64,000 nucleotides of DNA from Epiperipatus broadwayi (GCA_028023455.1 JAQFVV010000012.1:5802499-5866498), one strand, 5' to 3'; counted from the stretch's first letter, positions 47,718 through 60,371 are shown. A program made the numbers and translations. Notes: generated by a model not told the origin, from the sequence alone.

Positions 47718-47971
47718 AAGCATCACATGATCACTATCTTATACTAGCACATAATTGTTTATAAACAAAGCAAAACTCTCCATACAGTATTGCCACCTTG
47801 TGCCAATCAGATTAATCAATGAATGCCAGAAGCCAGAAACTAGTCTGGGGATATTGGATGAGTAGGTATTAGATAGAAATTTTATGCACAAGCCTTCTGG
47901 CACTCATGATTACTCTGGTTGGCACAGGGTGGCAATACTGTATGGAGAGTTTTGCTTTGTTTAAAAACAAT
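47718..47971. mobile_element. Fold-back of the 31-kb family, internally deleted
   Basis: It starts AAGCATCACATGATCACTAT and has CTCTCCATACAGTATTGCCA on the left, and CTTCTGGCACTCATGATTAC then GGCAATACTGTATGGAGAG on the right. The right terminal arm stops at AAAAACAAT, losing the last ~45 bases of the family end. It interrupts the LINE just after the endonuclease domain. Confidence 0.8.
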
Positions 47972-48399
47972 ATTCACCACTGATATTCCTAATTTTCAAA
48001 AACATTCCAATGAATTTAAATTATAACTTGCAAATCATTTAATGAAATCATTAGAAAGATAACTGATACACTTTTGAAAACTGCAACAAAGATAGCTGGC
48101 ACAAAAAAGTAGCAATTGAACAATAAAATTTAGACTGAGACAAGATAATTTATGAAGAAAAGTAATATGAAAGGATATGAAAATGATACTCTAAGAAGAA
48201 TTGAATATCATGAATTTTATAAAATGATGTGAAAAAGAGTTGATGATGATGATATAAGAAAATATATTTGTGAACTAGCAAGGAAATCTATAGATAAGAA
48301 TAAAAGAATCAAGAGTATAAAACAACATTTTGGTATTGGTAGAAAACTTATTTTTTCAATATGAAAAAAAAATGGAACTATTGCTAAAAAGAGAGATGA

Positions 48400-49765
48400 C
48401 ATCATAAAATGTGTAGAAGAGATCTATCAAAAATTATATAGCAATAAACAAACACCTTCTAAATTGCCCAAAATTTTAAAGGAAAAGTGGGACATGCAAT
48501 TAAATTTATGAAGGAAGGAAATGCTTCAGGCAATAGTAGATTTATTATCAATGTTTTAAAAGAAGTAGGTGGAGAAATAGAAAAACTTTTGACAAAATTA
48601 TATGATAAATGTCTAAATGATAAAGATGTATCAGATATTTGGAAAAGTGCAGTATTAATATTTAAAATATGATAAAGAAGATATTAGAAATTATAGATCT
48701 ATCTGTCATTTGTCAATCCAATACAAAACTTTTACCAAAATAATTACAATTCATCTATAATCAACTCTGGATTTTAATTATCTAAAAAAACAACCTAGAT
48801 TTAAAAGTCATTTTAGAACAGTGCATCATATTTAAATATTGCAAGAAATTATAGAAAAGATTAATGATTATGAATTATCATTGTGCCTTGGATTTGCAGA
48901 TTATGAATAGGCATTTGATTGTATAAGCATCTCTTCAGTGATTAAAGCATTGGATCTTCAAAGTTTAGACCCAGGAGATCTCATATTCAGAAAAATATTT
49001 ATAAAAATGCAACAGTAACAATTAGATTACATAATTATACTAGGAAGATTAACATTAAGAAGGGTGTACAATGGGATGACTGAATATCTTCTATATTATT
49101 TACAGCAGTTTTGTAAAAAATATTTTATGGATTACAATGGGAAGCTAAGGGGGTAAAAATAAACAGAGATTGTTTAAGTCATCTTGATTTTACTGATAAT
49201 GTAGTAGTTTTTGCAAATAATGCTTTAGAGCTTCAGCAAATATTGCAATAGTTGTCAGATGAAATTAAGAAAGTAGGATTAAAATAAATGTTAAAAAGAC
49301 TAAAGTAAAGTTCAATTGATTTTCTCAAAAGAAGAAAATAAAGATTGATAATAATGTGTTAGAAAAAGTTGACAACTACAAAGATCTTGCTCAGATTATA
49401 ACTGCAGATGGAAATGTAAAGGATGAAATTTATCATGGAATTAAACTTTCTGGATGGCTTTTGATAGAAAGAATTTCATATTAAAAGGAAATATGCCTGT
49501 GTCTGAAAAGGAAGAGTTTTAATAATTGTGTTTTATTAGTTTTTTATGGATATAAGACTTGGACTCTTAACAGAAGAATTCAGACTACTCAAACAAGCAT
49601 GGAGAGATACATGTGAGATGGAGAGACAAAATAAGGAAGTGTGCTAGGGTGATGTGGAAAATGCAGGTTAAAGATTGGGGGAAATTATTTAACTTGGAGA
49701 GACATTCATCTTGCACTGGATCAATAATGGTTGAAATTGGTGATGATTTTGATGTATAAACAAAA
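48400..49765 (+). pseudogene. RTE-type LINE reverse transcriptase, broken
   Basis: Frame 48487-48672 reads AIKFMKEGNASGNSRFIINV, LKEVGGEIEKLLTKLYDKCL and SDIWKSAVLIF, a well-preserved RT N-terminal part. Later traces: YELSLCLGFADYE-AFDCI near 48870 (motif A, with a stop replacing one residue), NIYKNATVTIRLH-like near 48992, CLSHLDFTDNVVVFANNALE near 49172 (FADD changed to FTDN), NVKKTKVKFN near 49288, then GYKTWTLNRR near 49548. The changed catalytic residues and stops show it is dead. Confidence 0.85.
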
Positions 49766-49769
49766 ACAA

Positions 49770-49960
49770 TAAATCACCCTCCTCCAGACTATGAATTAAA
49801 AACACTCTAAATGTTGAATAAAGAATCAAGAATAAAATGACTTCATCTATTCTTGGAGCTCTGATATTTATAAACATACCTTCATCAACATTGTTGGTAA
49901 TTCAGAGTGAAGCTAATTTAGCAGACAGCTGAAATATAACACTTAAGAGTTATTAAACTC
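49770..49960. repeat. Half-copy of the fold-back at 49984
   Basis: AATCACCCTCCTCCAGACTA and AACACTCTAAATGTTGAATA correspond to the complement of 50110-50190. It abuts the end of the LINE. Confidence 0.65.
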
Positions 49961-49983
49961 TTAATTAATTATATAAGGCAGGA

Positions 49984-50286
49984 GACAGAATCTCTCTTTT
50001 AACATTTTGATTGTAACAATTAAATATGTAAACTTATAAGTTAAACATACCTCAGTTTATATGTAAACACAGGGAGTAAATCACCCTTCCCCAGGCTATA
50101 TATCAATTTATTAATTCTATTCTTGATCCTTTGTTAACATTTAGAATACTTTTAATTCATAACCTGGGATGAGGGTGAATTGCTTGCTACCTTTGTTTAC
50201 ATATACATTGAGTTATGCTTAAATTAAAGTTTACATATTAAATCTTATTTGATACCACAATCAAGAAGTTAAAAGAGAATTCTGTC
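49984..50286. mobile_element. Fold-back element (~303 bp)
   Basis: GACAGAATCTCTCTTTTAAC at the left pairs with the complement ending 50286. Inner pairs include AAACATACCTCAGTTTATAT with its counterpart near 50195-50225, and AAATCACCCTTCCCCAGG with CCTGGGATGAGGGTGAATT. The arms are about 120 bases, diverged by scattered changes. Confidence 0.75.
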
Positions 50287-50379
50287 ACCAGCTTTGTAAG
50301 GAAAATAAAGAAGGTTAAAAAAATTTGATTGCATTGATGTGTATATGAAAGAAGTGTTATAAGAAATATATATATATAT

Positions 50380-50750
50380 AAGGTTAACAAAAATATATTT
50401 GAAGGATTATTTAAAATATTGTAGTAGATAATTTTTAATATTGTTTAAAATTATTTATAAAATACTTGATAAAATATTATTAATTTATTATGCTCACTGT
50501 TATTATTTTTGAAAGTAATTTAGAAAAAAATGGCATCCAAGGGATTGATCATCTGCCTAAATTTGACAAATATGTTAAAAAAATAATTTATAAAGTACCT
50601 AATAAAAGATTGTTAATTTATTATTCTATATGCATAAGGCTAATAAAAATATATAGAAGGATTGTTTAAAATATTGTAGTGGATAAGTTTAAATATTGTT
50701 TAAAATAATTATAAAGTACTTAATAAAAGATTGTTAATTTATTATGCATA
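50380..50750. repeat. Tandem repeat, period about 255 bases
   Basis: A block with AAGGATTRTTTAAAATATTG, TAGTRGATAA and AAAGATTGTTAATTTATTAT occurs at 50381-50495 and 50636-50748, with a partial block at 50580-50625. Between them lies a unique insert with ATGGCATCCAAGGGATTG. Confidence 0.65.
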
Positions 50751-51774
50751 CTGATATTGGTTTTAAAATTAAGTAATTTAGAAAAACTGTGTCTGAGTGA
50801 ATGATTGTCTGTACATAAGCTATTAGTAACTCTTTAAAAACTTTGAAAAGTTTGTTAGGCTATGGATTTTTGCTTTATGGTACTTAGTTGTTTCTAAAAT
50901 TTTGATAAATTTTTATTAAGGCATGTGATTGCGAAGTCATATGGACAGTTAATTTATTGATAAACAGAAAAACTAATATATTACTAATTAAATTTGGCCA
51001 ATGTATACACATAAGTATGGATTGTATGCATTTATATATATAGTCTATTTTCTTTAAAAATTAATCATTAAAAATATAATTATTAATATTTTACTACTAA
51101 CCTTAATTTTGTTTTTACAATTAAAAGTAGTTTTATTTTTTGAAAAATAAAAGCATAATAATTTATCTAGACATTTCACTTTAATATAACATTAAAATGT
51201 AATTATTAATATTGTACATATTCTAAAAATATCTATCAATTCAATTTAAAATCATTTACATAAATTCTCTATTATTTTTGTCTCTCTTTTGTTTAATGCA
51301 ACTTTTATTTTTAAAAAAGTTTATAAAAAAACAACTATAAGTTATATAACTATTTTGAAAATATCACTTTCAAGAGAAATTAATTGTCTATAATATGAAG
51401 TATCATACATATTCTTAATGTGTGTTTTTTTATGTTAATTCAAAGACAAATTATCTTCTTAAAAGCTCATGAAACCTAGTTGGATGTGAGATCAATAAAT
51501 TACAATAACCGAAAAAATAAAAATAATTATAAATATTTTATTTTTTGAAATATCTTATAAATAATTATTTTATCTATTACTCATAGTATTATAATGATAA
51601 TTATTTTGTAATTATTAATTAATGTTGATATCATATATTATTTTTATTAAAATTATTATGTTTCTATTACACTTTACTATTAAACCTTTACATAAAGGCA
51701 TATAAAGAATAGTGGTTTTGAAGTTTAACTTTTGAATTAATAGCATTAAGGGTCAACACTACACTCTTTACAAT
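50751..51774. other. AT-rich DNA, nothing recognised
   Basis: No frame above 60 codons and no repeat partner noticed. Confidence 0.55.
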
Positions 51775-51950
51775 ATATCATCATCATCATTTCAACCACT
51801 GCAGAATAAAATTCTTTCCAAGTTCAATCCATCTTCTCCAATTTTAGCCTCTCTTGTCCACATCACCCCAGCATGCTTCATTATTTCATCCATCCATCTC
51901 ACAAGTGGTATTTTTCTAGGTCTTTTTACAATAATCTTAGAATTCAGTTT
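51775..51950 (-). mobile_element. RTE-type LINE 3' end, minus strand
   Basis: Starts ATCATCATCATTTCAACCAC, the complement of the LINE tail, then the complements of WIELGK...LQW, HHPSM-like AGCATGCTTCATTATTTCAT and CATCCATCTCACAAGTGG. It matches 44789-44910 in the opposite orientation. Truncated after about 170 bases. Confidence 0.75.
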
Positions 51951-52129
51951 AAAATTTCAATACATATATAATGATATACGTAATGTAAAAACAATGCAAC
52001 AGAGAATAAAAATAAATTTTAATTAAGTAAACCAAATACACTTTCAATGTGCTAGTGTTACAATAATCATCATTAACTACGATTATGATGCTAATGCAAT
52101 GAAAATATATTTTATTTTTTTAATATATA

Positions 52130-52515
52130 GATTATATGAGTACAGACTTTCACATGACCCACCACTCACCACTTTATCTCATATCACTGATACAGTTGAA
52201 CACATATAAGTCGAAAAAATAAACAATTACAAATATACATATTTCATGCTAAATCAGCAATCATTAGTTGGTCCAGATTATCATCTCTACACATACATGC
52301 ATCAAGTGCTAAAATATATATTAAAATAGCCAATCTGTATGCTGTAATGGACAGGCTTCAATCCACTCCACACTCCAATTCTTCAACTGTCCATCCAATT
52401 GAAAATCTGATGATGGAGTGCTCAAAGGCCACCCTGAGGCCAAGATTCTTGTTACTCCCATATTAACCTAAAGTCAATCTAACCCTTCATGTACAGGACA
52501 TAATCCATTAAATTT
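52130..52515. repeat. Linear copy of the 59-kb palindrome family
   Basis: Collinear with 11090-11485, including AACTGTCCATCCAATTGAAA, CTGATGATGGAGTGCTCAAA and the end AGGACATAATCCATTAAAT. Both linear copies end at the same base, which defines the family's right end. Confidence 0.85.
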
Positions 52516-52609
52516 TATTTTTATTTTTTGTTGCAGTGTTTTAATATTATTTATGATAGTGACAATGGTTTAATTTATTATATTATAATATCACCTTTAT
52601 CAGTTTCAA

Positions 52610-52880
52610 TTATTATTGTTTCACTGCAAAATAAAGATCTCAGTAAATTCAATTTAGCATTCTGATTCCTAGTTTGTTTCCTTCATATCACACCAGCAAA
52701 CTTTCTTCTTTCATTCATTCATTTTTCCTGTGGTCATTGTTTTAGATCTTTTCTAAATCTCATTGCATCCAATTTGAAACTTTAACTATTCCTCTGCTAG
52801 CATCTCTTGTAGAAATATATCCAGATACACTTCAGTTTCTATTTTTTCAATAAGGTTGTGATATTTATTTTTCATTCATG
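52610..52880 (-). mobile_element. RTE-type LINE 3' end, minus strand, decayed
   Basis: TCATATCACACCAGCAAACT, TTCATTCATTCATTTTTCCT and TTAGATCTTTTCTAAATC parallel the complement of the LINE tail seen at 51775-51950, more diverged. Confidence 0.55.
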
Positions 52881-55610
52881 TATTTTGTTTTCAATAACTA
52901 TATATATATGAAATAACAGTTTTTTTGATTGAAATATTAAAATTGTTTGTGTAGATAAGTAATTATGTTTAGTTTACATTTATTTATATATTTCCTTAAT
53001 TATTTTTATTTGTTTTTATATATACAAATATGGTATATGTATGAGTGTGAAAGACTAAATTAATAAAACAACTTTATTTGAGCATTTGATATTAGCATCA
53101 ACTTCTTATTAAGTCATGAACAATAGATTTGCTAAATTCCACATTGTTAAAGAAGAGGGGGGAGCAGTTTCCATCGTTAGTTTTAATCATAATATTAGAA
53201 ACTTCACACCACAAAATGCTATGCAAATATATTTGAAATGAAGATATCTATAAATTCTGTATCTAAATAATGTGAAAAGTTTCACAGTAGTAACCACTGG
53301 GCTGATAATAATGGGTTCAACTCTTTCTTATAGTCTAAATTGTTATATAAAGACCAACTCTAAACAAAGTCAACTGTAAGAACAAAATTTAATTTATAAT
53401 AGATGTTTTCAACCTTAATTAAATTTAGCTCAAATTCGTCTTCCCACACAGAGTCACTAATACTTATTTTGAATATTTTTTTTTATAAAAATTCAATTAT
53501 TTGGTTATATATAATATTAGAAAATTTTGCGTAATAAAATATTATGTAAACATATTTATAATTACGACTTCTTTATGTAATGTATCTAAATAACATCAAA
53601 AGCCTTATGCAAGACTTTGCATGTTATTTAAAGAAATATTTTTGTGCCTCATAAAAAAGAAAAGAAAAAAAATATCAAACTTTCTCTTGTTATGAAATAA
53701 CAAATCCACCTTATTGCAGTTTGAAAGTTAAACAATAGAGTAGATCATTTATTCTTTAGATTTTTTGATGTAAACAAAGTTAGATTTGCAAAATATTTTG
53801 AAATTTTAGAATGGAATTAATATTGCTGCCAACTATAAATATAGTACAATCAATTATTAAATCATATTTAATTTGACAGTTATTATAGTGATCTATTTTT
53901 AACAACTCTTGTATTAATAATCTGACATAAATAAAATGATAAATATTAAAAAGTATCTTTGCACATCTATTAGAAGTATATGAAAACTGAGCAGAGATGA
54001 TCAAACATCTATCAATAAAATAATCAAACAAATCTGCAATACTATGCTTAGCAAACTAAAGAATAGAATATTTTTTGCACTTTGTGATATAAATAGAGCT
54101 GAATTTGATAAACATGTTAAAGTATGTTACAATCTATGAAATCATATCTAATTAGGCAGAGAATTAATTTAATCTCAAGTGGATTGATTTTCTTTTCCAT
54201 AAAGGGGTTGAAACCATAACAGTTGCTCCCATGCAAGCTATTTTATTATTTATCTATTATGTTAGTTTAACAGTGGTTGCAATATCATGAGTTTAAATGC
54301 TTTTTTCTATTCATGCCAATGAGTATGTCTAAAAATTTTATTATAATGTCTTTCTTCACAATAGTGTAAGGAATAAAACACTATTGTATATCATGTGTGG
54401 AATTATTCCTGATTTCATTGCTTAATTAATATATCAGCTTTTTTGCCTTTTCAATGATTTCCATATTAAGAAGTACAAAATTTGTTGAAAAACATTAGAG
54501 CAAAAAAATAATAATCTAAAACTGCAAGTGTATATTTTTTATGATTAGGTCTAATAATGCCTATCTAAAACAATTACATAAAATTTAATGTATGATCTTG
54601 TTTTAATCACATGCTTAAACATAAGCATTGATTTATTTGATATGTAAAACATCTATCTATTCATAAAACCACTAACCAATGCCAAAACAGTTAAGCTTGC
54701 AAAGTCATGTAATACTTGACTTTTGATAGGTTTTTTTTTTATTTGGTTATAAATATCTTGTCATAAGCTTTTTAACAATTCAGCAAAATTAGAATACTGT
54801 TCGTAAATAAGGTAATTGTTTTGTTTTTTTACTATATATCCTTTTTATTTTTCCATTCAATTATTTCATTATAAATGCCTACAATTCCAATTACTGTAAC
54901 TTTTAATTGTTTTATAGTGAGATAGATAATATATTAGTCTACATCTCCAAATTAGAGCTTCAATAATATCAGAATTTCCCAAATAAACTCTTTTTTTTTA
55001 AGATGATTTTTCAATAATCTAGTTAGCTATCAATTATTCTGAACAAATGTGTATTTAATTATTCTTTCAAAAGAATCAAGATCATTAATAAAAATGTTTA
55101 GATGCTCTACTTATCAAAAAAAAAATGACTTTGATGTGGTTCAATTTTCACTTCTAGTAAGTGAAAAAAATATTCTGCACATACTATATCTGATTCTTTG
55201 ATTTGTAATTACCTTATTACATTATTAATCTGTAATTCATGATTTCAGAATTTTTTGGAATTTATGATTTTTTTATATTTTTTTTTAACAATAAATTTTT
55301 ATTCCTTATTTAAACTCAAAATATGCTAAGATAAAAAAAAAACATTAAACTTCTTTAGGTTTATTAATTTATAGATATTTACTATTTTTTTCATTTAATA
55401 TTGTTTATAAATGTGTGTGTAAACTATTTTATTTATTATACAAGAGTAAGCTCCAATTATAATCCCATTATTTATCATAATATGGGAATCATTTGTTTCA
55501 ACTTAAAGAATCCTGTTATCTTTGATAGTTTAATCAAACAAACAAATTTCACATTATATGATAGGAATAGAGATTTTAATTTAAGAATTCATTTAATATA
55601 TTTTCAAAAG
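52881..55610. other. AT-rich DNA, nothing recognised
   Basis: Long stretch without recognised genes or repeats. Contains (TA)n near 52900, poly-A/T runs and short frames (for example minus 53780-54031) without motifs. Confidence 0.5.
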
Positions 55611-55618
55611 TACTATTG

Positions 55619-55804
55619 TAATGGTTCTCAATCTGTGGGTCATGACCCCTTTGAGGGTTGAACAACCCTTTGACAGGGATCTCCTAAGACTATTGGAAAA
55701 CACAGTTATGAAGTAACAACAAAAATAATTTTAAGGTTGGGGGTCACCACAGCATAAGGAACTGTATTAGAGGAATGCAGCATTAGGAAGGTTGAGGGCC
55801 ACTG
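55619..55804. mobile_element. SPIN/URR1-like hAT mini-element, 186 bp
   Basis: Begins TAATGGTTCTCAATCTGTGG (expected CAGTGGTTCTCAA) and continues with TCATGACCCCTTTGAGGGTT, GAACAACCCTTTGACAGGGA, CAGTTATGAAGTAACAAC, GGTTGGGGGTCACCACAGCA and GGAAGGTTGAGGGCCACTG. This succession is what I know from SPIN/URR1 non-autonomous hAT elements of vertebrates, reported also in some invertebrates. Flanks TACTATTG (55611-55618) and TGCTACTG (55805-55812) match at six of eight bases and fit nnnTAnnn. Confidence 0.85.
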
Positions 55805-55812
55805 TGCTACTG

Positions 55813-56620
55813 GAAGGATTAAATTTCCTGTACAGGTTAATTCAAGTTTAATGAGAGGATTGAAACATTACCCTCATTTTATAAAAAATATCTGCCATTA
55901 AGTCTAAAAAATTAACAACTTTAGATATAATTTTCATATTTATGTGGATTAATTTCAATATTTCATAAATGTTTAAATTTCTAAAAAAAAAAATATTATT
56001 AATAAAATAAGTGAATAACTTTTGAAATTTTGTTTCAATAATATTTAGCAAATTACTGTATTTTTTTTATCTGTAATAGTATTTATATAATCATTTGTGA
56101 TCTAAGCCATTTTAGTTATGTACATGCTTGTTTTTTTATAAACTTCATTCTAATTCTAAAATACTTTGCTTCTTGTTTTAAAATCAACTCTTTGTTTTAT
56201 AGATGATATGTTAATGCAGGTGAATATAATGACTAACTAGAATATAAAGGCATAATTTTTTTTAGATATATTTTTTCGTATTTAAATCTGAAAACATATT
56301 CTCTTCAAATATTCTTTATAAATATCTAATTCTTTGTTTTAAATATTATGTGACACATTCAAGTTTCCAGTTAGCAGATAGAATTTATCTTCCATTTGAA
56401 TGATTAAACTGAAATTTATATTTATTCTACTTAAGTATCAATCCAGAAGCCTTTAATTTTAATCCTTTTACTTTGTTTAAATATTACATCATCTAAAGCT
56501 ACATTCTATAAAATACATGCTCAAAATATTTCCAAATGATAATGTAGAAATATAAGGGTTTGGAACAATATTTATTTAACGTTTTCCTGAAAGTTTGTAA
56601 TAATGGTATTTTAGTTGTAT
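55813..56620. other. AT-rich DNA, nothing recognised
   Basis: No supported feature. Confidence 0.55.
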
Positions 56621-57060
56621 TTATATATTAGACCATTTTCATCATCTAATATAAGTATTGAATGTCTTTAGAAAAAATATAACTTTATTTAAATATTCCA
56701 AATACATTCAACTGTTAGTATTATCACACAGGTTAATATATGTACAATGTTTCAAGGCGTATTATCTCCTATCTTCTTCAGGAGTTGCTGGCAGAATGCT
56801 GAGTTGATTAGAGTATTATTTTAAAATCCATAATCAAGAATCTAAGAGTCCAGGTTTGATTCCTATGCTAGTACTGTCACTGGTCAGGCCAGCAACACGT
56901 GAAGAACAGAGCAGAATAATACCTCTTGAAACCTTGTGCACTTACTAACCTGTGTGCTGTTACTAATTGTTGAATGTATTTAGAATATTTAAATAAAGTT
57001 AATTTTTTCTAAAGACATTCAATACTTATATTAGATGATAGAAATAGTCCAATATATAAA
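56621..57060. mobile_element. Palindrome with a tRNA-derived SINE in its loop (440 bp)
   Basis: Arms 56621-56795 and 56887-57060 are inverted copies sharing CATCATCTAATATAAGTATT, ACTTTATTTAAATATTC and CACACAGGTTA. The ~90-base loop carries one SINE head: GAGTTGATTAGAGTATTATT (A-box side) and CAGGTTTGATTCC (B-box side). The 17-kb relative has two heads and 36.2 kb has one head without arms. Confidence 0.85.
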
Positions 57061-59261
57061 TATTTATTTAGACCTGTTTAGTTTCATTTTAATATTCGTA
57101 ATATGTTTATTCATAGAATACAGTAGGTTTTTATTTGTGACTATTCTAGAAATTTAATAAATCTAATCAGAAACCTTTATCAAATCTTATTTGAGAAAAA
57201 GCTAATAAATTTCTTGCTGTTTAATAAAAGAATTAAGGAAAATAAAAAAGTTTTATTTTTAATAATTTTAATAATCTCAGTAGGGGGAATTCTTTATAAT
57301 TTTTTTCTTAATAAATTTCAACTTACTTTATGTTGTGTATTTAATTGAAAAATCATTTTCTATTCAATGAACATATCAGCATTCCAAAGAAATTTAACAA
57401 CTGAGATTTTCATATAAGAAAAGAACAAAATAGGCAGAATAAAAAAGAGAGGAGAGAAAGAAATAAAATTAGATATCATTCTTAAAAGAAACATTAAATA
57501 TGAAATTGACTGTGAAAAAGTTATTTTTCAAATGCCACAAAAATTTCAAATTCTCTTTTTGGTGATTTTAATCTTATTAACATAATGTTTTATTCTTTGA
57601 AATAAAATCGACGTTAAACGAATATTAATATTTAAAAAAAAAAAATCACTTCAATTTTTATTCTAAATCAAAGCAGTTCTGACTGAAACATCGACAACTG
57701 ATTAATATTTTCTTTATTGTGAAAAATAAAAAAGAATAAAAGAAATTGTATAAATTTTATTTACGGCACAAAAATGCTAATACGTAAAAAAAAAGATAAA
57801 GGTTGGACTAAAATATTTTTACTTTATGCAAACACGATTTGGTTAAAGTAATGCATATAAAATTAAATACCATATGTCTAACGTAAATTATTTTTTTATA
57901 AAGATAATTTTTTTTTACGATGGAATCTTAAAATCAAAGAAAGAAAAGACATTGTACAAAATAATGAGAACATTTGTCAAATTAGCATTATATTTTTCAT
58001 ATTTTTTGTGTGAAAAAATGGTATATATATATATATAACATTTTTAGTTTTACAAACCCAAATCAAAAAATTAGTAGAAAGTATTTGTTGGAAAATTGAC
58101 ATTATTATTAAAAAATATAAATTCACAGTAGAACTGACCTTGAAGAAATCAAACCATTCAGGATACTAAAGGCTAATAAATCAGTGAGTAATAGCTTTAT
58201 AAGAAAATTACTTATTACCAAACTACGATTTCAAAGCATGTATTTCTGCTGTGAATGCTATGTGGTAAAAATGATGCTATGAGTATAAGAACTCATATAT
58301 ATTCCAATTACTAAGAAGATTTACAGTTTTCTCTCATTTGAAATAGCTAAAGAATGAAACTGTGATGATTTATGCATTTAATTATGGTGTTATTTTGATC
58401 ATATATTATTATTCTGCATATCTACAAAACAAATGCAAATTTATTAAATATTTTAGGATACAAATATTGTTCCTAAAACTCAGCTACTATTCAAGATAAT
58501 AATCCTCCAATATATATAATCCACACAGTTAAATATTGTTTTGAGAATGTTATATTTTTTCTTATCACTTTCAATTATCCAATTTAAATATTAATTAATG
58601 CCATATGAAATATTTATGGAAAAGCTGGTAAAATGTTAATATTTTTCAATATCTTTCAGAAAACTTGAGGCTTTTTTTCATAAATATATATATATAAACA
58701 TTCCTCTGTATGCTAATTAAATTATATATAATTTTATTTATTTTAGAACACATAAATTCATTATGCAAATGATGTTCTTATATCATATTAATAAATGTAA
58801 CCTCTGGACATTTGTGGTCAGTGATTGTTAATGACATTGGTATTGTTTAAGTGATGATTACTTTCATATATATATATATGATAGATTTTAAATAATATGA
58901 ATGCATTATTGATAGATCTAAGTTCTAATTGATTACATATGTTTTGCCAGGGTGATGGTCAATTACACATACAGATATACACGCTGACATATACATATTA
59001 GTTATAACATGAAGAATTCATATTAATCAGTTCCTATATGAATTTAACTGATTAAAAAGTGTTAATTAAAAAAAGGAGAAAACCATTTATCATGAATTAT
59101 TTATAATAAAACTTTATTGAGCATACCAGTAAATTACATAATTTGTACAAGTTTTATATAACAATTAAATATTTTTATTGTTTACAAATGTGTATTTTAT
59201 TAAAAATTTACTTAATAAAATATTTGAAATATAGGCACTCTTCAGATACCGAGCTTAATTG
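57061..59261. other. AT-rich DNA, nothing recognised
   Basis: Holds (TA)n tracts at 58020, 58685 and 58867. No genes or repeats with partners in the window. Confidence 0.5.
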
Positions 59262-59829
59262 TAAATGTAGGGGATTTGAACTCAGACTTTGAAGCACTCT
59301 TCAACTATCCACACTATCTCATATAACTGATACACATGACCAAGTACATGTAGAAAAGATAATCATTCAATATATGTATTTGGTGCTAAACCAGAACTCA
59401 TCAGTTGGTCCAGATTATCATCTCCCATATATATATAATCAGTACTCAGTTTATATTAAAATAGAAAATCTTCATACTTTAATGGATAGGCTTCAATTTA
59501 CTCCAACCTCCAACTTTTCAGCCATCCATATCATTGAAAATCCTATGATGGAAAGCATGGATGGCTGAAAAGTTGGAAGTTGGAGTAGATTGAAATCTGT
59601 TCATTAAAGTATAAAGATTTACTATCTTTATATAAACTGAGTACTGATTATATATGTGTGTGGGAGATGATAATCTGGACCAACTGGTAAGTGCTGGTTT
59701 AACATGAAATACTTTTATCGGTGATTATTTATCTTTTCTACATGTATGTGGTCATGTGTATCAGTTGTATGAGATAGTGTGAATAGTTGAAGAATGCTTG
59801 AAAGTCTGAGTTCAAATCCCCTATATTTT
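59262..59829. mobile_element. Near-complete palindrome: inverted dimer (~568 bp)
   Basis: Two ~270-base arms meet at about 59545 with a loop of only ~15 bases (around AATCCTATGATGGAAAG). Each arm equals the first ~270 bases of the linear repeats at 11090 and 52130. The outer ends read TCTGAGTTCAAATCCCC on the right and its complement on the left, a good polymerase III B-box (GTTCAAATCC). Arms differ at scattered positions, so the structure is not brand new. Confidence 0.9.
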
Positions 59830-60371
59830 TAATAAAATATATAAATTTAAAGATCTATATATAATATTATATAATATATATTAAATCAAATGTATCAACT
59901 CAAAATTATATCATTAAGCAAAGTCATGTTAAGAAATCACTACTAGTGCTAAGCAGACTTTTCATGTGCAAAATAACACAAAAGAATACACATTGTCTTC
60001 CCACAATTCAAATTAACTTTCCAGTTACCTCTAATATGTCAAGAACTTATAAATAAGTTAATAAGTTCTGACTCACAAATCTTTATTAAAATCTTTCAAC
60101 TGCACAATTCATGTAAACATGAAGAGATTTGACATCACTCTAAATCAGTTGGTTATCTTTTGTACTACGTATGGGAATTTGCACTCACTGTAAACAAGGT
60201 GATGTGATGTGATGTATTATGGCTTTTCCTTAAATGAAGTCAAGAATATCTCAGCAATTATGCCCAGATAAACCTGTTAGCCACTTTATTTTACATTCCC
60301 CTCTCTAAATTTACCCATAATCTGCTCTATCCCATTTCCACAACATAATCTTTGTCAACTCTATAACCTTT
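59830..60371. other. Spacer, nothing recognised
   Basis: Contains a short GTGAT repeat near 60200 (GATGTGATGTGATGT). No supported gene. Confidence 0.55.

Larger units (their letters stand above)
46150..49765 (+). mobile_element. RTE-type LINE, copy 2, most complete
   Basis: 5' region 46170-46640, endonuclease 46480-47640, RT 48400-49560 and C-terminal tail to 49765 are all in plus order. Interruptions are a SINE at 46908-47016 with neighbouring unassigned sequence, and a fold-back at 47718-47971. Near 49605 the sequence jumps from the post-RT segment (ERYM) to the C-terminal tail, losing roughly 80 codons relative to the expected layout. Ends GATGATTTTGATG. Confidence 0.85.

Noticed and set aside
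47718-47971. AAAAACAATATT on both sides as a target duplication
   Set aside because: The right copy is partly the family's own arm sequence (AAACAATTATGTGC) truncated at that point, so the match is explained by a deletion.
55401-55661. 86-codon frame as a gene
   Set aside because: Low-complexity composition, and its end runs into the SPIN-like element at 55619.
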